64,000 nucleotides of DNA from Priapulus caudatus (GCF_000485595.1 NW_014577062.1:982347-1046346); one strand, 5' to 3'; counted from the stretch's first letter, positions 1 to 12,900 are shown. A program made the numbers and translations. Notes: generated by a model not told the origin, from the letters alone.

Positions 1-470
1 TTTTTGGCAATTGACGTAGCTGTTAAAACTGTCTGTTCTAGATCTAGTTAGTGAAATAACGGCATAGGTATTCTGAACTGTTAAGGTTACTAGACACGTA
101 ATGAAGACTTATTATATTTTTACTATACTTATGTTATAGTTATAACTCTATAGTTAATACGGTAGTACTAGTATATAATAATATACGCTAATATTATATA
201 GTATACACTACAGTACAGTATACTAGACGGTCTAGGGCTGAGAGCCAACGGCACTTGGAAACGTCTCATCAAAAAATTCAATGGTAAATAAACCGAAATG
301 TACCAAAGTTTCTAATTGTTTCTCTACTGATTTCGCTATGATCACTGTAAATGGCGGTCAAATGTCATCGTGCAACACAAAGTAACACCGAACGTCCCCC
401 CGCGCTGTCGCTGACCCGTGCACAAACAACATGATAGAGAGCAGGTAGCGAAAGCCCTGGGATTGAAAAT
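1..470. repeat. Inverted-repeat arm, partner at 5,090-5,490
   Basis: This stretch reads as the reverse complement, with many small indels, of 5,090-5,490. Shared landmarks are the tracts around TTCTAGATCTAGTTAGTG at the left edge and the 'gtgcacaaacaacatgatagagagcagg' region (here about 420-447), mirrored near 5,110-5,130. The repeat runs off the left edge of the window, so its true end is unknown. No coding potential was seen. Confidence 0.7.
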
Positions 471-489
471 CTCGCTCGACGCTCGCCTT

Positions 490-1790
490 CATTTCAAACC
501 ATCACCATCTCGAATCAACCTCCTATAGCCTTCCCATCTTGGTATCTATGTGTACGATAATGTTCACTTGTTCGAATTATAACTCTGGCCTTGTTCTTAC
601 CTGAACTCCCCCAGAGATAGCTTGGAAATCCTGCAGAAATTGTGCTCTCCGTGGAAAATGTATAAGAGCGTTATCATCCGAAATCCCCGAACGGGCACTA
701 CTTTCGATCGGATCGCTGTAGTCGGTGTGTGCGTGAGTCATGCCTGCGCGATGTGCTTGGCTTGGCGGAGCCTCGAAATGGAGCTCGGAGGCCTGGACCA
801 GAACAGCATCATCCGGCATTGCAATGCGCCCCTTTACCATGTATAAACAAGGACATCTCGTCCTCTACATTTTCCGCGAGGAGCACATTTCGTGCCAGGA
901 TTTCGCGAGAGATATATCTTCTGCGCGAGAGTAAAAGTAAGAACAAAGGCCAGAGTTATCATTCGAACATGTGACATTTTATGCTACAATTTAGCATACA
1001 CGATGGAAGCTGTAGGAGGTGTTTCGAGATGTGATGGTTTGAAATTGGAAGCGAGCGTCAGATGCGAATTTTTCAATTCCGCCTCTTCCTACCTGCCCCC
1101 TCTCTTATTATGATTGTTTGTGCACGCAGCACAGCGCGGGCGGCGCGTTCCGGTGTAACCTTGTGTGTTGCAGATGGCATTGACCGGCATTTACAGGTGC
1201 ATCCATAACGTTTAACAGTTTAAGATAAGATAACCAGTTTATTTTATTCGCTTTATCGCTTACAACATTAGACACAAAAATAACAAGGTAAATAGAAAAC
1301 CATAGCAAGAAGGATGGCCCGAAAAGACCATACGCCGTCACCAACGTCTAAGCCATCCTCTAGAAAAAATTATAAATGCAGAAGTAAGCGGGCAGCTGTC
1401 GTCACGGAAGAAATATAGTAAAATATTGTTCTAGGAGTAATTTACTATAATATTTTAGCTATAAGTGAACTTTAAATGTGTAGCCGAAAACAGTGTGGAA
1501 TAAATACAAGTATGAGTGCCCGAAATTACATGATACCAATTGGTTGCATGTTTATGAGATATAAGTAGAGATAATTTCCAAAAATTAAACAAATTTAGAG
1601 CAAAATATTTACAGTAATGACCGTATAAATAACCGTCTGAGATGTTAATTTATAACAAAACAGGCTAAGTGCATACGTTTATGATACGATATAGGCCGAA
1701 TACAGTTAGAGAAACGAGACTGGTACATTTCGCTGCTTTATTTACCATTATTTTTTTTATTTGAGACGTTCCAGTGCCTGGCCTGAGAGG
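490..1790. repeat. Fold-back repeat element with degenerate arms
   Basis: The arm at about 490-620 is repeated in inverted orientation at about 895-1,060. The material from 1,085-1,215 and 1,700-1,785 recurs in direct orientation at 5,093-5,305. The right edge carries 'gagacgttccagtgcctg', also found at about 5,281-5,300. The short reading frames here are by-products of the palindrome. No transposase-like protein is visible, so any mobility would have to be non-autonomous. Confidence 0.6.
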
Positions 1791-2079
1791 GTCTATGTCC
1801 CCCGGGGGTACTTGCCGGAACGTACCCTGGGTACGCGCGTCCGCGCTTTATACCGGAACGTACCCTGATACTTATCTAATATGCGGACCGTTCCCTCGCC
1901 TACTCTACTAAACGGGATCTTAGGGAGTCGCCTACGCCTATCCCTACCCTAACCCGAACCCAAACCCTACCCTAAAATCCTAACCCTAACCATATCAAAT
2001 AGTGAGCAGGGTACGTTTCCGGATACCGGACCGTTTACCCAGGGTACGTTCGGCAGTACGCTGGGGGACATCAGGACCC
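1789..2079. mobile_element. Short TIR element with CCCTAA-like interior
   Basis: The left end (GGTCTATGTCCCCC then GGAACGTACCCTGGGTA) is mirrored by the right end (GGTACGTTC...GGGGGACATCAGGACC), giving imperfect terminal inverted repeats of about 45 bp. The interior near 1,945-2,000 is a degenerate CCCTAACC-type run. I could not identify a convincing target-site duplication. The similar start 'ggtctatgtccctagggta' near 56,538 suggests a family. Confidence 0.6.
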
Positions 2080-3208
2080 TTATGAGCTTACTGGCCCCCC
2101 CTATAGCTCCAAGAGCGGTATTGCTAGGGTTAGAATTACGTTTTCAACATTTGGCTGCAGTAAACACTGTAGTTGTCTTATTTTGCCAAAGAACCTTCAC
2201 ATGTGCATATACATATGAATCGGTATACATCACCTTCTTGTAACCATCAGTGTGCTACGCATGCGATGGTGGTACTTACCAGGGGCGGACGAAATTGCAC
2301 AAAATTTATGATTTGACACTATGTGTTACTATCATTCCGACTGTGCTAAATTCGCAATGGTATCAAACATGGGTGGAAATTAAAACGATCTGAGTTCTCA
2401 TGTAAACACCCTACATCGCTGAGAACATGATCATCTAAGCGTTTTCTAAAATGGCCACGCATTCGTGAACATCGTTTCACTTGCTTTGGTGCTGTAATTG
2501 CGTGAGAGCCATCGTGGCAGTCTTGTATATTTCTGGTATTTTCTAGCGAGGTCTTTCCGTTTTCTGGCGTTTTCCGTGTCTCTCTTCCATCTTGATCTTC
2601 ATGCGCGTGTAAACATGGGGGTAAGCTGATTGAGAAAGTTGATATGCTGCTCGCAGAAATTAGCAAGATATTACCATGAATTAAGAGATAAATTCTAGTT
2701 TAGAAAGCAGAGACAACTGTGTGAGTTAACGTTCATATTTCAAAAAAACAAAAAAGGGGGAAGTCAAGGTGGTAAATAGAAGAGTTTTATTTGAGTATCA
2801 GAGTTATTCATTCTAGATTGCAGAGGTGATAAGTTTTTTGTATGGAAGCGGGTGTCAGGCTGTATAGACAATCCGCTCGCACCAGGCCTGGTCGGGCTAT
2901 AGGCCCCCTACTGACTGTTACCGTCAGACAATAAATTGTGCCCTAAAAAATGTTATATTCTGATGTTATTTTTTTTAGGGCCTTCCATAGACAAACTGGA
3001 ACTCTGCTCGCTGCAAAATGCACGACAACCTTTTCACTATTTATGGCCGTGTTACATAGAAACTCAAAGAAATTACCTTAAAGGCCGTTCGGCTTATTGT
3101 TGCACCTTTTTATTGGCGGAGCTGTTCGAGAATATTTCTTTCTATCACCAGTGCTTTTATCGTATGATTCGTATCCAGTGGCGATGCGATGCTAGTACTG
3201 GTAGTAGT
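2080..3208. other. Intergenic, nothing recognised
   Basis: AT-rich intergenic sequence. The short open frames on either strand show no family motif or splice-supported extension. Confidence 0.5.
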
Positions 3209-3480
3209 GCTCAAGGGGTCGTTGTCGTAACAGGTACCCAGATATGTACCGGGCTAATCATATATGTATACACCAAAGTGTACCAGATTTGTACTACGAA
3301 AGTGTACCCTTAACCCTACCCTACACTAACCTTAACACCTAACCCACCCTAACCTACTCTAACCCTAACCCTACCCCTTAAACATACCTCATATAAAAAA
3401 TATAAACATATATACTAACACCGTTAACTACCTCGGGTAATATTCTGTAAGTTACCTGTTACGACAACGACCCTTCGTGC
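3209..3480. mobile_element. hAT-like MITE with CCCTAA-like interior
   Basis: The terminal inverted repeats are GCTCAAGGGGTCGTTGTCG on the left and, reverse-complemented, GCACGAAGGGTCGTTGTCG on the right; pairing continues through 'taacaggta'. The element is flanked by the direct repeat GGTAGTAGT (3,200-3,208 and 3,481-3,489), consistent with an 8-9 bp target-site duplication as made by hAT transposases. The middle (about 3,305-3,390) is a degenerate CCCTAA run. There is no coding capacity. Confidence 0.75.
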
Positions 3481-4639
3481 GGTAGTAGTACGTTGTGGGA
3501 TGCTGTAGTAAAGTGTGTTCAATCCTAGTTGGGACCTCGATATATATAATTCACAATATGGGCTTAATTGCTCCATTACTGGCATTAGGAGTGGCTTCCC
3601 AACTTCAGTCTTGATATCATTTAATGACTTTATGATATGATGCTCATTCTAACCCTAACCGCCTAACCCTACCCTAACCTAATGACATTTAACCACAAAT
3701 AATATATGGACCATGACCAGTCTATATATATAATATTATATATTAGATATGTTATTTATGTACCCCCGCGCATATGTGCAAAAACTATCCGCCGGGTGCT
3801 AAACTAGAGATTGCGGCCGTAAAGTGCCTGGCGGTGTGATGCACTTGAGCGTTTGTGGAAGGGGTCTGTGTGTGTTTTGCAATGAAGAATTGCCACACTT
3901 TAACAAATTCCTCACTAAGTGCTGCAGCTTTATGGTCCTATTAGAACGGTTGATCGTAACGTTGCACTCCATGCCTGCTGTCACTTCGTCTCACAACAGT
4001 GTTAACCTTAAAACTACTGCTAATTAGTTCCTAGCACTCTATAGGTCTTCATCAAGGGATATTACAAAGCAGTACCCTCCCCTCCCAAAAATGCTCTGCT
4101 ACGCGATATATTTGCATGTGCCTACTTAAATCCTCGGGCAACATTCCAGTAAGGCAACCAGGTGTCAGGCCAATAAATTCATATCATAATTCTTCTTTTT
4201 TCCTTCTCAATAAGCAGTCATGTTATCTTGCAATTGATAATTCATAGATAAATTTTAGGCTAGCAGTGTTACTTCTTGTGTGCTTTTTTAAAACACGCTT
4301 TGTAATTATCTATGCCTGGTGATTGCATTCTACTCATTTGCTACTGGTTTATTGTATTTACGTTTAACTGGTGAGAGTGATTGATAAACTGTCATGATAT
4401 TGGCTTCTTCGTCGACTTGATTGTGCCGCTCTTGTGATGAACTTGCTCGTTTAATCTTAATACATTAGAGGGAATTGACTGGCAGACGATGTGTTTACAA
4501 GATAGTGCAACAATAGAAACTGTCCAAGCGTGAGTAGCATGCTTCAGTGGTCTGTTCTAGATATAAGGAACTACAGTAAAACTCGCATAAGTCGACACTT
4601 TTGGCCACCAGATATTTGTGTTCCCGACTTAGAAAATGA
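3481..4639. other. Intergenic, one degenerate CCCTAA run
   Basis: No gene recognised. A short CCCTAACC-like run occurs at about 3,648-3,690. The open frames here (about 60-67 residues) have no recognisable features. Confidence 0.5.
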
Positions 4640-4800
4640 CGACTTGCGCGTAACGAGGCCGTGCGCTGTTGGAACGAACTATTGTCTGTATTGCAGATTA
4701 ATTTTCATGGAGTCACTACTGCGACTCTGATATGTCAAATTCAGGGTATTTTGACTCGTTCGGATTTTCGTGTTAATTTTCGCACCCTGCCATTGGGCTG
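4640..4800. repeat. Diverged relic of the 12-kb/49-kb hAT-like family
   Basis: The sequence contains a recognisable 'ggccgtgcgctgttggaacgaacta', a 'ggagtcact...gactctgatatgtcaaat' block and the end 'ttaattttcgcaccctg'. The same order of blocks occurs at 49,630-49,752 and, reverse-complemented, at 12,013-12,170. It is a diverged partial copy without an evident left end. Confidence 0.6.
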
Positions 4801-4929
4801 CATAACTATATACACTGATATCAAGTCTATCAATAGGAGTAAGACAGACTCGTAACCGGCAAATGTCACATTTAGTGCCTTAGTCTACTTATGCATTTAT
4901 TGGTGTTTAACTCGCATAAACTCTGAGCC

Positions 4930-5490
4930 CTCCATTTCAAACCATCACATCTCGAATACACCTCCTACAGCTTCCATCTTGGTATCTATGTGTACATAAA
5001 TGTTCACTTGTTCGAATTATAACTCTGGCCTTTGTTGAATCTTACCTACTCCCGCCAGAGATATCTCGCGAAATCCTGCACTTTTTCATTCCCGCTTTCC
5101 TACCTGCTCTCTTATTCATGTTGTTTGTGCACGCAGCACAGCGCGGGCGGGCGTTCGGTGTACTTGTGTGTTGCAGATGAGCATTTGACCGGCATTTACA
5201 GGTGATCATAGGCGAAATAGAGTAGAGAAACATTAAGACTTTGGTACAGTTCGTGTTTATTTACCATTATTTTTTTTATTGAGACGTTCCAAGTGCCTGT
5301 GCTAATTACTATATTATTATTAATATATTACTATATACTAATACTATAACTTATAAGTATAAGTACTAGTATAAGTATAAGTTCTTCATTATCGTGTCTA
5401 GTAACCTTAACATTTCAGAATAACTATTGCCTTATTTCACTAACAGATCTAGAACAACAGGTTTTAACAGCTACGTATTGCAAAATGCCC
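4930..5490. repeat. Second copy of the 5'-region repeat
   Basis: 4,930-5,090 matches 490-620 in direct orientation, 5,093-5,305 matches 1,085-1,215 plus 1,700-1,785, and 5,090-5,490 is the inverted partner of 1-470. Differences are mostly small indels. No protein-coding content was seen. Confidence 0.65.
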
Positions 5491-6134
5491 CAATTCCAAT
5501 CCTAACCATAAATATAAGAAAAGACGTGGCAAGCAACTTCAAGTTCAAGTTTACGTCCGCCATGTTGCTCGGCGAGACATGCACTTGGCTTAGACGGGTT
5601 TGCGTTCTTGTCTACAAGCTCAATATTATACAATGTACATAGATTGTTGCGCATTGACGTGTAGAATCGTGGCTGACCAGAAAATTAGGACCAATCTAAC
5701 ACCCGAGCAAATTTAGATGGGCCCTTTGTCTATTGTTTTATTTTGTTTTTATTGTTGTGTACGGCGATGGGACCAGTCTGCCATGATTGCCCTCTATCTT
5801 TTCTGGTTTTACGTGTTTGATGACCGCGTATGAACTTTGACTTTGTTGATGGTTTCAACTACTTGTGCAATGCCAATGGTTATCACTAATACTATCAGGG
5901 TTCAATGTTTACCAGCTCCAAATATAAATATATTCCTGTCGTAATACGGAGGCATACGTAGGAAGCGATCGCCTAGTGGTTTTCGTAGGTAAGTGAGTAA
6001 ATGCATGATTATGATACGGAAAAGAACTAAGAAGGCTGTTCATAGAGATAGGCCTATACTATAGTCTATACTCCCATAGGCCTACTACTAGTACTAGTAG
6101 TAGTACTATAGTACAGTCAGATGATTCTGCATTC
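5491..6134. other. Intergenic, nothing recognised
   Basis: Ordinary AT-rich sequence. It ends with short tandem 'tagtac' motifs near 6,085-6,115. Confidence 0.5.
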
Positions 6135-6309
6135 GGTTCAAGGATAGAGAACATGGGTCCCAATAAAACCAATGTCATTTACATCAATATAAATATAATA
6201 TTATATCAATATAATAGGTTAGGGTTATGGTTAGGGTTAGAATTGGGGTTCTAGGCACATTGTCATTGCCATTGGTTGTATTGGGACCCATGTTCTCTAT
6301 CCTTGGGCC
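6135..6309. mobile_element. hAT-like MITE with TTAGGG-like interior and perfect 8-bp TSD
   Basis: Inverted repeats at 6,139-6,174 and 6,270-6,305 (36 bp, one mismatch) bracket a short AT-rich stretch and a degenerate TTAGGG run (about 6,212-6,248). The exact 8-bp direct repeat CTGCATTC lies immediately outside (6,127-6,134 and 6,310-6,317). An 8-bp duplication is the hAT signature. At 175 bp it is a deletion derivative with no coding capacity. Confidence 0.85.
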
Positions 6310-6489
6310 CTGCATTCTAATTTCTATATCTATGACTCCGAGTATGTCTATGACTAGGCCCTATGGTTCATTTTATTGTATCGTTTGTAACTGTAGTCTG
6401 TACATATTAATTACTAATACTATATTAGCTATTACTATAATTTACTGTGTTGCATGGTTTGGATAACGACAATATCAATTTTAGCTATG

Positions 6490-6830
6490 TTGTCTCGATC
6501 ATCCGAGTGTGATCGATTGTTCTCCAGTAGTGTGTCCAGTGAGTCGCGGTCGATTTTCGAGTCGGCAGGGGAGTCGCCTGATTTAAACATGTTTGATAAT
6601 TATTTGAGCCAGCCGGCTGCAATCGCCTAGTGTGCCCGGGTCTGCGATCGCCTAGTGTGCCCGGGTCTGCGATTGAGCCGGCCGATTCATCAGCCAATTA
6701 ATCAGCGTGCTGAAAATCCACAGAGTCGCCCGACTCAGTCGCGTAGTGTGTCCACAGAGTCGCCCGACTGAGCCGGCCGGCTCGATCGCATGAAAAATCC
6801 CGTAGTGTGTCCACAGCTTTAGCAGTGGTG
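6490..6830. repeat. GTAGTGTGTCC / CTAGTGTGCCC repeat cluster
   Basis: A GC-richer island contains the tandem duplicate 'cgatcgcctagtgtgcccgg' (about 6,618-6,665) and repeated 'cgtagtgtgtccacag' motifs (about 6,743-6,760 and 6,803-6,820). Partly palindromic 'gagccggccg' blocks lie between them. It is probably a non-autonomous transposon cluster; the family was not identified. Confidence 0.5.
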
Positions 6831-7658
6831 ATCTGTCTGCTTAATCAACATTGTCTCTCTCCAGAACTATAGGCTTGAGTTTAACGTGGGTGTGAGCAGG
6901 AATTGCTACCATATGCCAGTGATGATCTTGTAGAGGAAGACAAGATGACAGTCTTTTCTTGTTTCAGAGAGTGACTGCCACTTAAGGTCCTGGAGAATTG
7001 CTGTTACACTAGCTGCTATGTATGCAGTTGTCATTTCTGACAAAATGTTTGTGCCACTCGCCCTGCATTTTTTCCAGTTTTGTAATGTACTGTTTGAGGT
7101 ATGATTCCCTTACCACTGAACAGTTAATTATTATCCGTGATTGATCTGACTATAGAGAGTCGTAGGCAATTTCAAGGTCGACCTCTAGGTACGGACGCTG
7201 AGGATGATAACTGCCAGAGTGATTTTTACATCCTCAGTGCGTGGTTCTTTGATATATATATATGCTTATGATATATGATATGGATTTGGCTTGATAATTG
7301 ACACTGCAATTCAATAATGTGCATGGTATGCCATAGAGTTTATGTAACTATTTGTGCTTAACTTTCCCACAAAATATACATTGACCAGCATAACATACTA
7401 ATATTTATCAATTTATGTAGCTACTCACATCTTCTAACGGAAAGTGACCATTAATTAATGAGCTTTTGCACTATGCTTTGATATGTCCCTTTCACTGATG
7501 AGCATGGGAGGAATGAAAGCTTATGTCACAGTAAAATTATTTTTGAATTTAATTATATTTATATTATTATGTTGCAGCTCTGTTACTTAATTATCCGGAG
7601 GAGTATAAATCTGAATATAGAAAGAGTAGCAAAAAGCTATAAAGTCTGAGTAAACACA
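6831..7658 (+). other. Upstream flank of the CCCH/CHY gene
   Basis: AT-rich flank ending at the first coding exon (ATG at 7,659). It must contain the promoter and 5' UTR of the downstream gene, but I see no diagnostic TATA or initiator element to call. Confidence 0.4.
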
Positions 7659-9873
7659 ATGGCGGAAGCATTAGCGATTGAAGGTAAATATATATTGGCT
7701 TATGTATATGAAATTATATGTAAAACCTTGCGAATCTAGTCTAAGCAAGTATATGGCAATGTAGACCTTATCATCTCATTGACCTTCTCTATTATTTTAG
7801 TCAATTACATCTTATTTAAACTGTAGAGTTGATTTTAAATAATAGTATTTAATTTGTGTAGGTATATTGTATTAACAACCTTATTTTACCTGTAAATTTG
7901 GACATATCTCTTTAATAAATTCATTACCTGATATTTTTGCAGTAGAAAATACATAGTGGATTAAAGCTAACCATAATGGTGAAACCCTTATTAGTGTATA
8001 GATTGACCTTAAAAATACATTCGTGCTTGTGGATGTTTGTAGGTGATGCGCCGGGTAACAATGATAATGATGAGCCAGGATCACCAGTGTTACTAGCTGA
8101 TCCTAATGTTGGCCAAGCTACACAAGCAGATCCTTCCAGTAAAGCCAGCTCAACCGCTAAGGGAGCATGCAGGCATTTCACGGCACACGGAAAGTGTCGA
8201 TTTGGAAAGCACTGCAGGTACCCCCACATCAAAGCGGAACCTAGTTTGGATGAAGCAAGAGCAGTTTTTTGGAATTCAGAGGAAACATTACCGCTAGACA
8301 CAACACATGCTCACGTAGGCACAGACTCTCTGCATTCGCCAGCCCAAGAGGAGGAGAATGTCAGTGATGACAGTCCTGCTGTGCGTAATCCAAATAACAG
8401 CGGCTCTAATAAAACGAGAGGGGTATGCAAAATTTTCAGCCAGAGTGGAAAATGCAGGTTTGGCTCAGATTGTCGTTACAGCCACATGACAACCGACGGT
8501 CTGAATCGAGATGGTTCCATGCCCTTGAAAAAATGTAAACGTGAGCAGGAGAAAAAGAGTAATGATGGCGTTGTTGCTTCGAGCGATCAAGTGGGTGTTG
8601 AAGTTGCCAGCAGTGTAAAAGTAAAGAGCGGAAGTAGAATGAACGAGAAGGACAAGAAATTGTGCCGATATTTCCAACGAGGACGATGCTATTCTGGCCA
8701 GCGCTGTGCTTTCCTACACAAGCGTCCACCAAGTTATATTGAAAAGGAGAGCCAAAAAGACGTGCCGGCAGTAAGGGAACAGCCTGAGAGCAGTGTTGAA
8801 TCGGTGGAAGGAAAGCCAGTCAGTGAAGCACCTACAATTGAAGTTGAAACTCCTGCCATGCAGCAGATGGATGCTTGTGAAGTGCACCCTCCACAGATGG
8901 AAGGAGATCATGCTAGACATGACCAGGCAGCTCGTCCTATCTCAAAGCGACAAGAACTTCACATACAGGTATAGTTTAAAACCAATCAAGGTAGAGATGC
9001 ACCTGTCTAAAACCAACATTGGCAAGCAGTTTGTTTGCGGAGCAAAAAGAAATGGAATGTTAGTGTCTTGTTTTTAGCATTTTTCCCATTGCTGAGAATG
9101 TTAAATATCACAAGATTGAAAGTTTGTTTTAGTGCATAGTGTTTCAAGTATTGTAAGTTTTCATCGTTGATGAGTGGCAAGTTAAAAAAAAACTTAATCT
9201 TCTATGAGAGTTTTGCATCCTAATATAATTCAAAGTCGCAATGTTACTACATGATGTGGTGTGCGAAATGTTTATAGTAAACCGGCTTAGCCAGAACAAT
9301 GGCGAGAGAATATTTATGTTGAATAATTATGTTATTTCTCAACAGGATTTGACGGAAGAAGACTTTACAAACCTTCGCAAGACAGAAATTACGCAGCTGC
9401 TGAAGCACTTTCCAAAGGGAAGGCTGGCTGTGGAGGAGATGGGTGGAGGAAGGACATACTACAGACTGCAGATATCACCCACAGATCCTGATTGGGTAGG
9501 AATAGGAAATCATCCGGTAGTGATTCACCTGTGGTATAAAAATCTATATAATCTGCATTTTCTGTCGACTAAATTATCTGCATAATTATTACGCGTCTGT
9601 GTCTGTCAGCATTTGCTGTAGTTTGTTTCTGTCATCTAGACCGATTTACATCTATATTGTTATTTCTTAAAGCCATATGACATGCAAGTTGTGGAGCTCT
9701 TACTATGGTTTCCAGATGATTACCCTAGGAAAGTAAGTGAATATTTTATTATATAGACATTCAGAACGACTACATCTAAAAAGCTAAACACAATATGCAC
9801 CCATACTGAATTCGTAATCAGCATAACAATGATACATGTTTTTGTGTATTGTATAAGAATATAATAGCCCACA

Positions 9874-9914
<41 letters not shown>

Positions 9915-12900
9915 CAGGAGTAGATAATAAGGAAGGAGTGTGACTTCAATAAACAAGGGAAATTCGTCATTTACTAGTCTTAGAATACCTACGATTTACT
10001 ACGCGTAACTCAACCAACTTGAGCTCAAATCGTACACAGTACATTCGCCCAGCATCGTGCGAAATCGTTTCCTCATATACACCCATGATCCGGAGATACA
10101 GACTAAAACGTACGACATGATTATCCATTCTGTTGCCATCAATCCGAATGTATTGTCCGCCTGACTTGAAACAAAGGGCAGCTACTAACGCTCGGCGATG
10201 CGGTGTGGCTCGCTGGGAGATTGGATCTGGAGCTGCTGCTGATTGCGGTGGGCGTGCGTGCGTAGGGCGCTACCGGCTGTATGGCGGTTATGCCGGTATG
10301 TACTGTATGCCGGGTCAAAGGTTATTCTCGCCGAGTTGTCAGTTCGACGCCCATGCGTCGAATATCCAATCTCCCAGCGAGCCACACAGCCATCGCGAGC
10401 GTCTGGCGAGAGTATGAGTCGTCTGCGCGCGTTACTCTGTTGTTGTCAAGTCAGCGGTACCGCCGCGGCGAGATGCGGCTCGATATAGCATCTGGGACTG
10501 TTGGGTGGGCACAGAATGAATAATCGATTGTCGTACGTTTTAGTCCAGCATCTCCGGGATCCGGGTGTATATGACGGAAACGGATTTTGTACGATTGCTG
10601 AGGCGAATGTAGCTGTGTCCGATTTTGAGGTCGAGTTGGGTGAGACTCTGTAGTAAATCGTAGGTATTCTTATCGGCTAGTAAATGACGAATATTCCCTT
10701 GTTTATTTGAAGTCCCACTCCTTTCCTTATTTATCTATCCTGTTATATATATATATATATATTATATATATATATATATATATAATATATGTGTGTGCTG
10801 TGTGTGCACTTGTGCCTATATATATATTTATGTGTGAGCTTACTTCGTCAAGAAACACCCATTGCTTTTACAGGAATTTAATGTGGAAATTTTGCCAGAC
10901 CTCCAGGGGGAACAACAGATGCCAACTTTGACAGCCAGGTATATGAGGTTCTTATTAAAAGAAGAACCAATTTGCATATATTTGTATTACACATACGCGC
11001 ACGCACACGTTCACACACACACACATGCACACGCACAGACACACGCACATGCACATGCACACACACATACACACCCACACCCACACCCACACCCACACAC
11101 ATAGCTAAAACTACATGACTACTGGTAATACTAGTACTTTTTGATGTTGCTGATATTTCTCCTGGGCAAACATAATATTTTGGTGAGTAGTAATGTACGT
11201 AACTATTTTTCTTGAAGATACATGACAGATAAAGTACAACAGTGGCTATCAGAAAGGGTATTAACTAATCAAGAAACAGGCAAGGTAGAGTTAATACTGA
11301 GGCTATTTCTACGCTGGTTTGACCGAAGTCTTGAGGATCTTGTCACGCAGGGGTTAAAACAAGTAGGTGTAATATGCATTAACCATGTGTTTGATAACCA
11401 AATGGTCTTACAAAGTACCACGTTTTTTCAAGAGAAAAGATTGGCTTGTTACAGTTATGTCATGCATAGACAATAAACTGTACGTGTATTTAATAGCCAA
11501 ACAATTCTACAACGCACCATGCGTTTTCAAGAGGTGCCTACCTATTGAGGACTCGTAACCTGTGAGCTGTCATAATCTGAGGAATGTCCCTCATAATTGA
11601 ATTATCAGTAGGTATACCTATGACAGCTCACATTGCACATTTGTCTGTCTTCAACCAGGTGAAGTTGGACATGGATGCCAAGGCTGCTGGCATTGAGGCC
11701 GTACCGTGGCAGAAACTGGTTGGCTCTCAGTCAACAGACACTGGCGCCATCTCTCAGAGCCAGGAAGAGGATGATGAAAAGCACCTGTCTGATGGAACAG
11801 CACCGTCGGCAGAAGGCGGGGACTGGAGGAGGGAGGGGCATGTTGCTATTTTGGCTGGCAACAGAGATGACAATAGTAGAACAGAGGACAAGGTGCACAT
11901 GGATTTAGGTACTAGTATTTATTTTTATTCCAGTATCATTTTACGTAAATCTACATAGTATTGTTCAGCTGATTCGATTCTATCATGGTCTTGTAATGTA
12001 GAATAACTCCAGGGTGCGAAATTAATGGGAGTCTGGAGTCAAATACTCTCCGATTTAATGTCGTACTCCCTGATTTGACATATGCAGGAGTCCGTGTGAC
12101 TCCCTGAAAATTTTGCCATACTAACTGCAATCATAACTAGTTCGTTCCGGAGCACGGCTTTGTGGAATTACTATATTTTTTCAGATAATGTCCAAAGAAA
12201 ATTTGGCAGGCGTGCAACCGCATGAATCTTAAAAATAAGCACATGCGTTATTGTTAATATCTTTAATTTTGAACCTCAGACTGCGGATTCTCTCATTTTT
12301 TCTGCGGACTCCCTTTTTTTGAGGGTAGGGGTTGGACTCTTGTGTTCAAAAGTTAATTTCTACCCCTGAACTCTAATAATTGCATCAACATGGTTATCTT
12401 TAGCAGAACAAAAATCTGGTCGAAGTGAGAAGGAGAATATGCGACCTTTAACTAAAGCCGATACGATGCCCAAGGGAACCCAAGTCAAGCTGAGCCGTTT
12501 TGAATTGAGCGAGACAGTAGCCACTATCATTATACAGAAGGTTAGAGCTGCATGTAATACCTAGCTATAGGATCATAGTCACTCTACGTCAACAAGTCTA
12601 TAACTATTCTCAAGAAATTAACTCATTTAGCTTTTTCTACATGTGCATTTTGATGGTCAGAGAAATGATGTAATCATTTACCGTTGTTAAAGTGATAAGT
12701 TCAAAAGCTGCAAAAATGGAGAAGTTAAATGTATCTTTATCGATAATCAGTACTAGCAAGAGTAGGTTGTTTGGTAGTTTTAACAAGGGTTTGTAGTATA
12801 TCTGAGTTCATATATGCAACTGGCATATCACTGGTGCTGCGTGTGCGCGTGTCTGTGTCTGTGTGTGCGTGATTTTGTGCGTGCGAACGTCTGACCTCGC

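Noticed and set aside
577-974. Overlapping open frames of 64-87 codons on both strands
   Set aside because: They lie within the arms of a fold-back repeat and show no homology or splice context.
3300-3690. CCCTAA runs suggesting a chromosome end
   Set aside because: The runs are short, degenerate and internal, flanked by inverted repeats and followed by 60 kb of genes, so they are interstitial.
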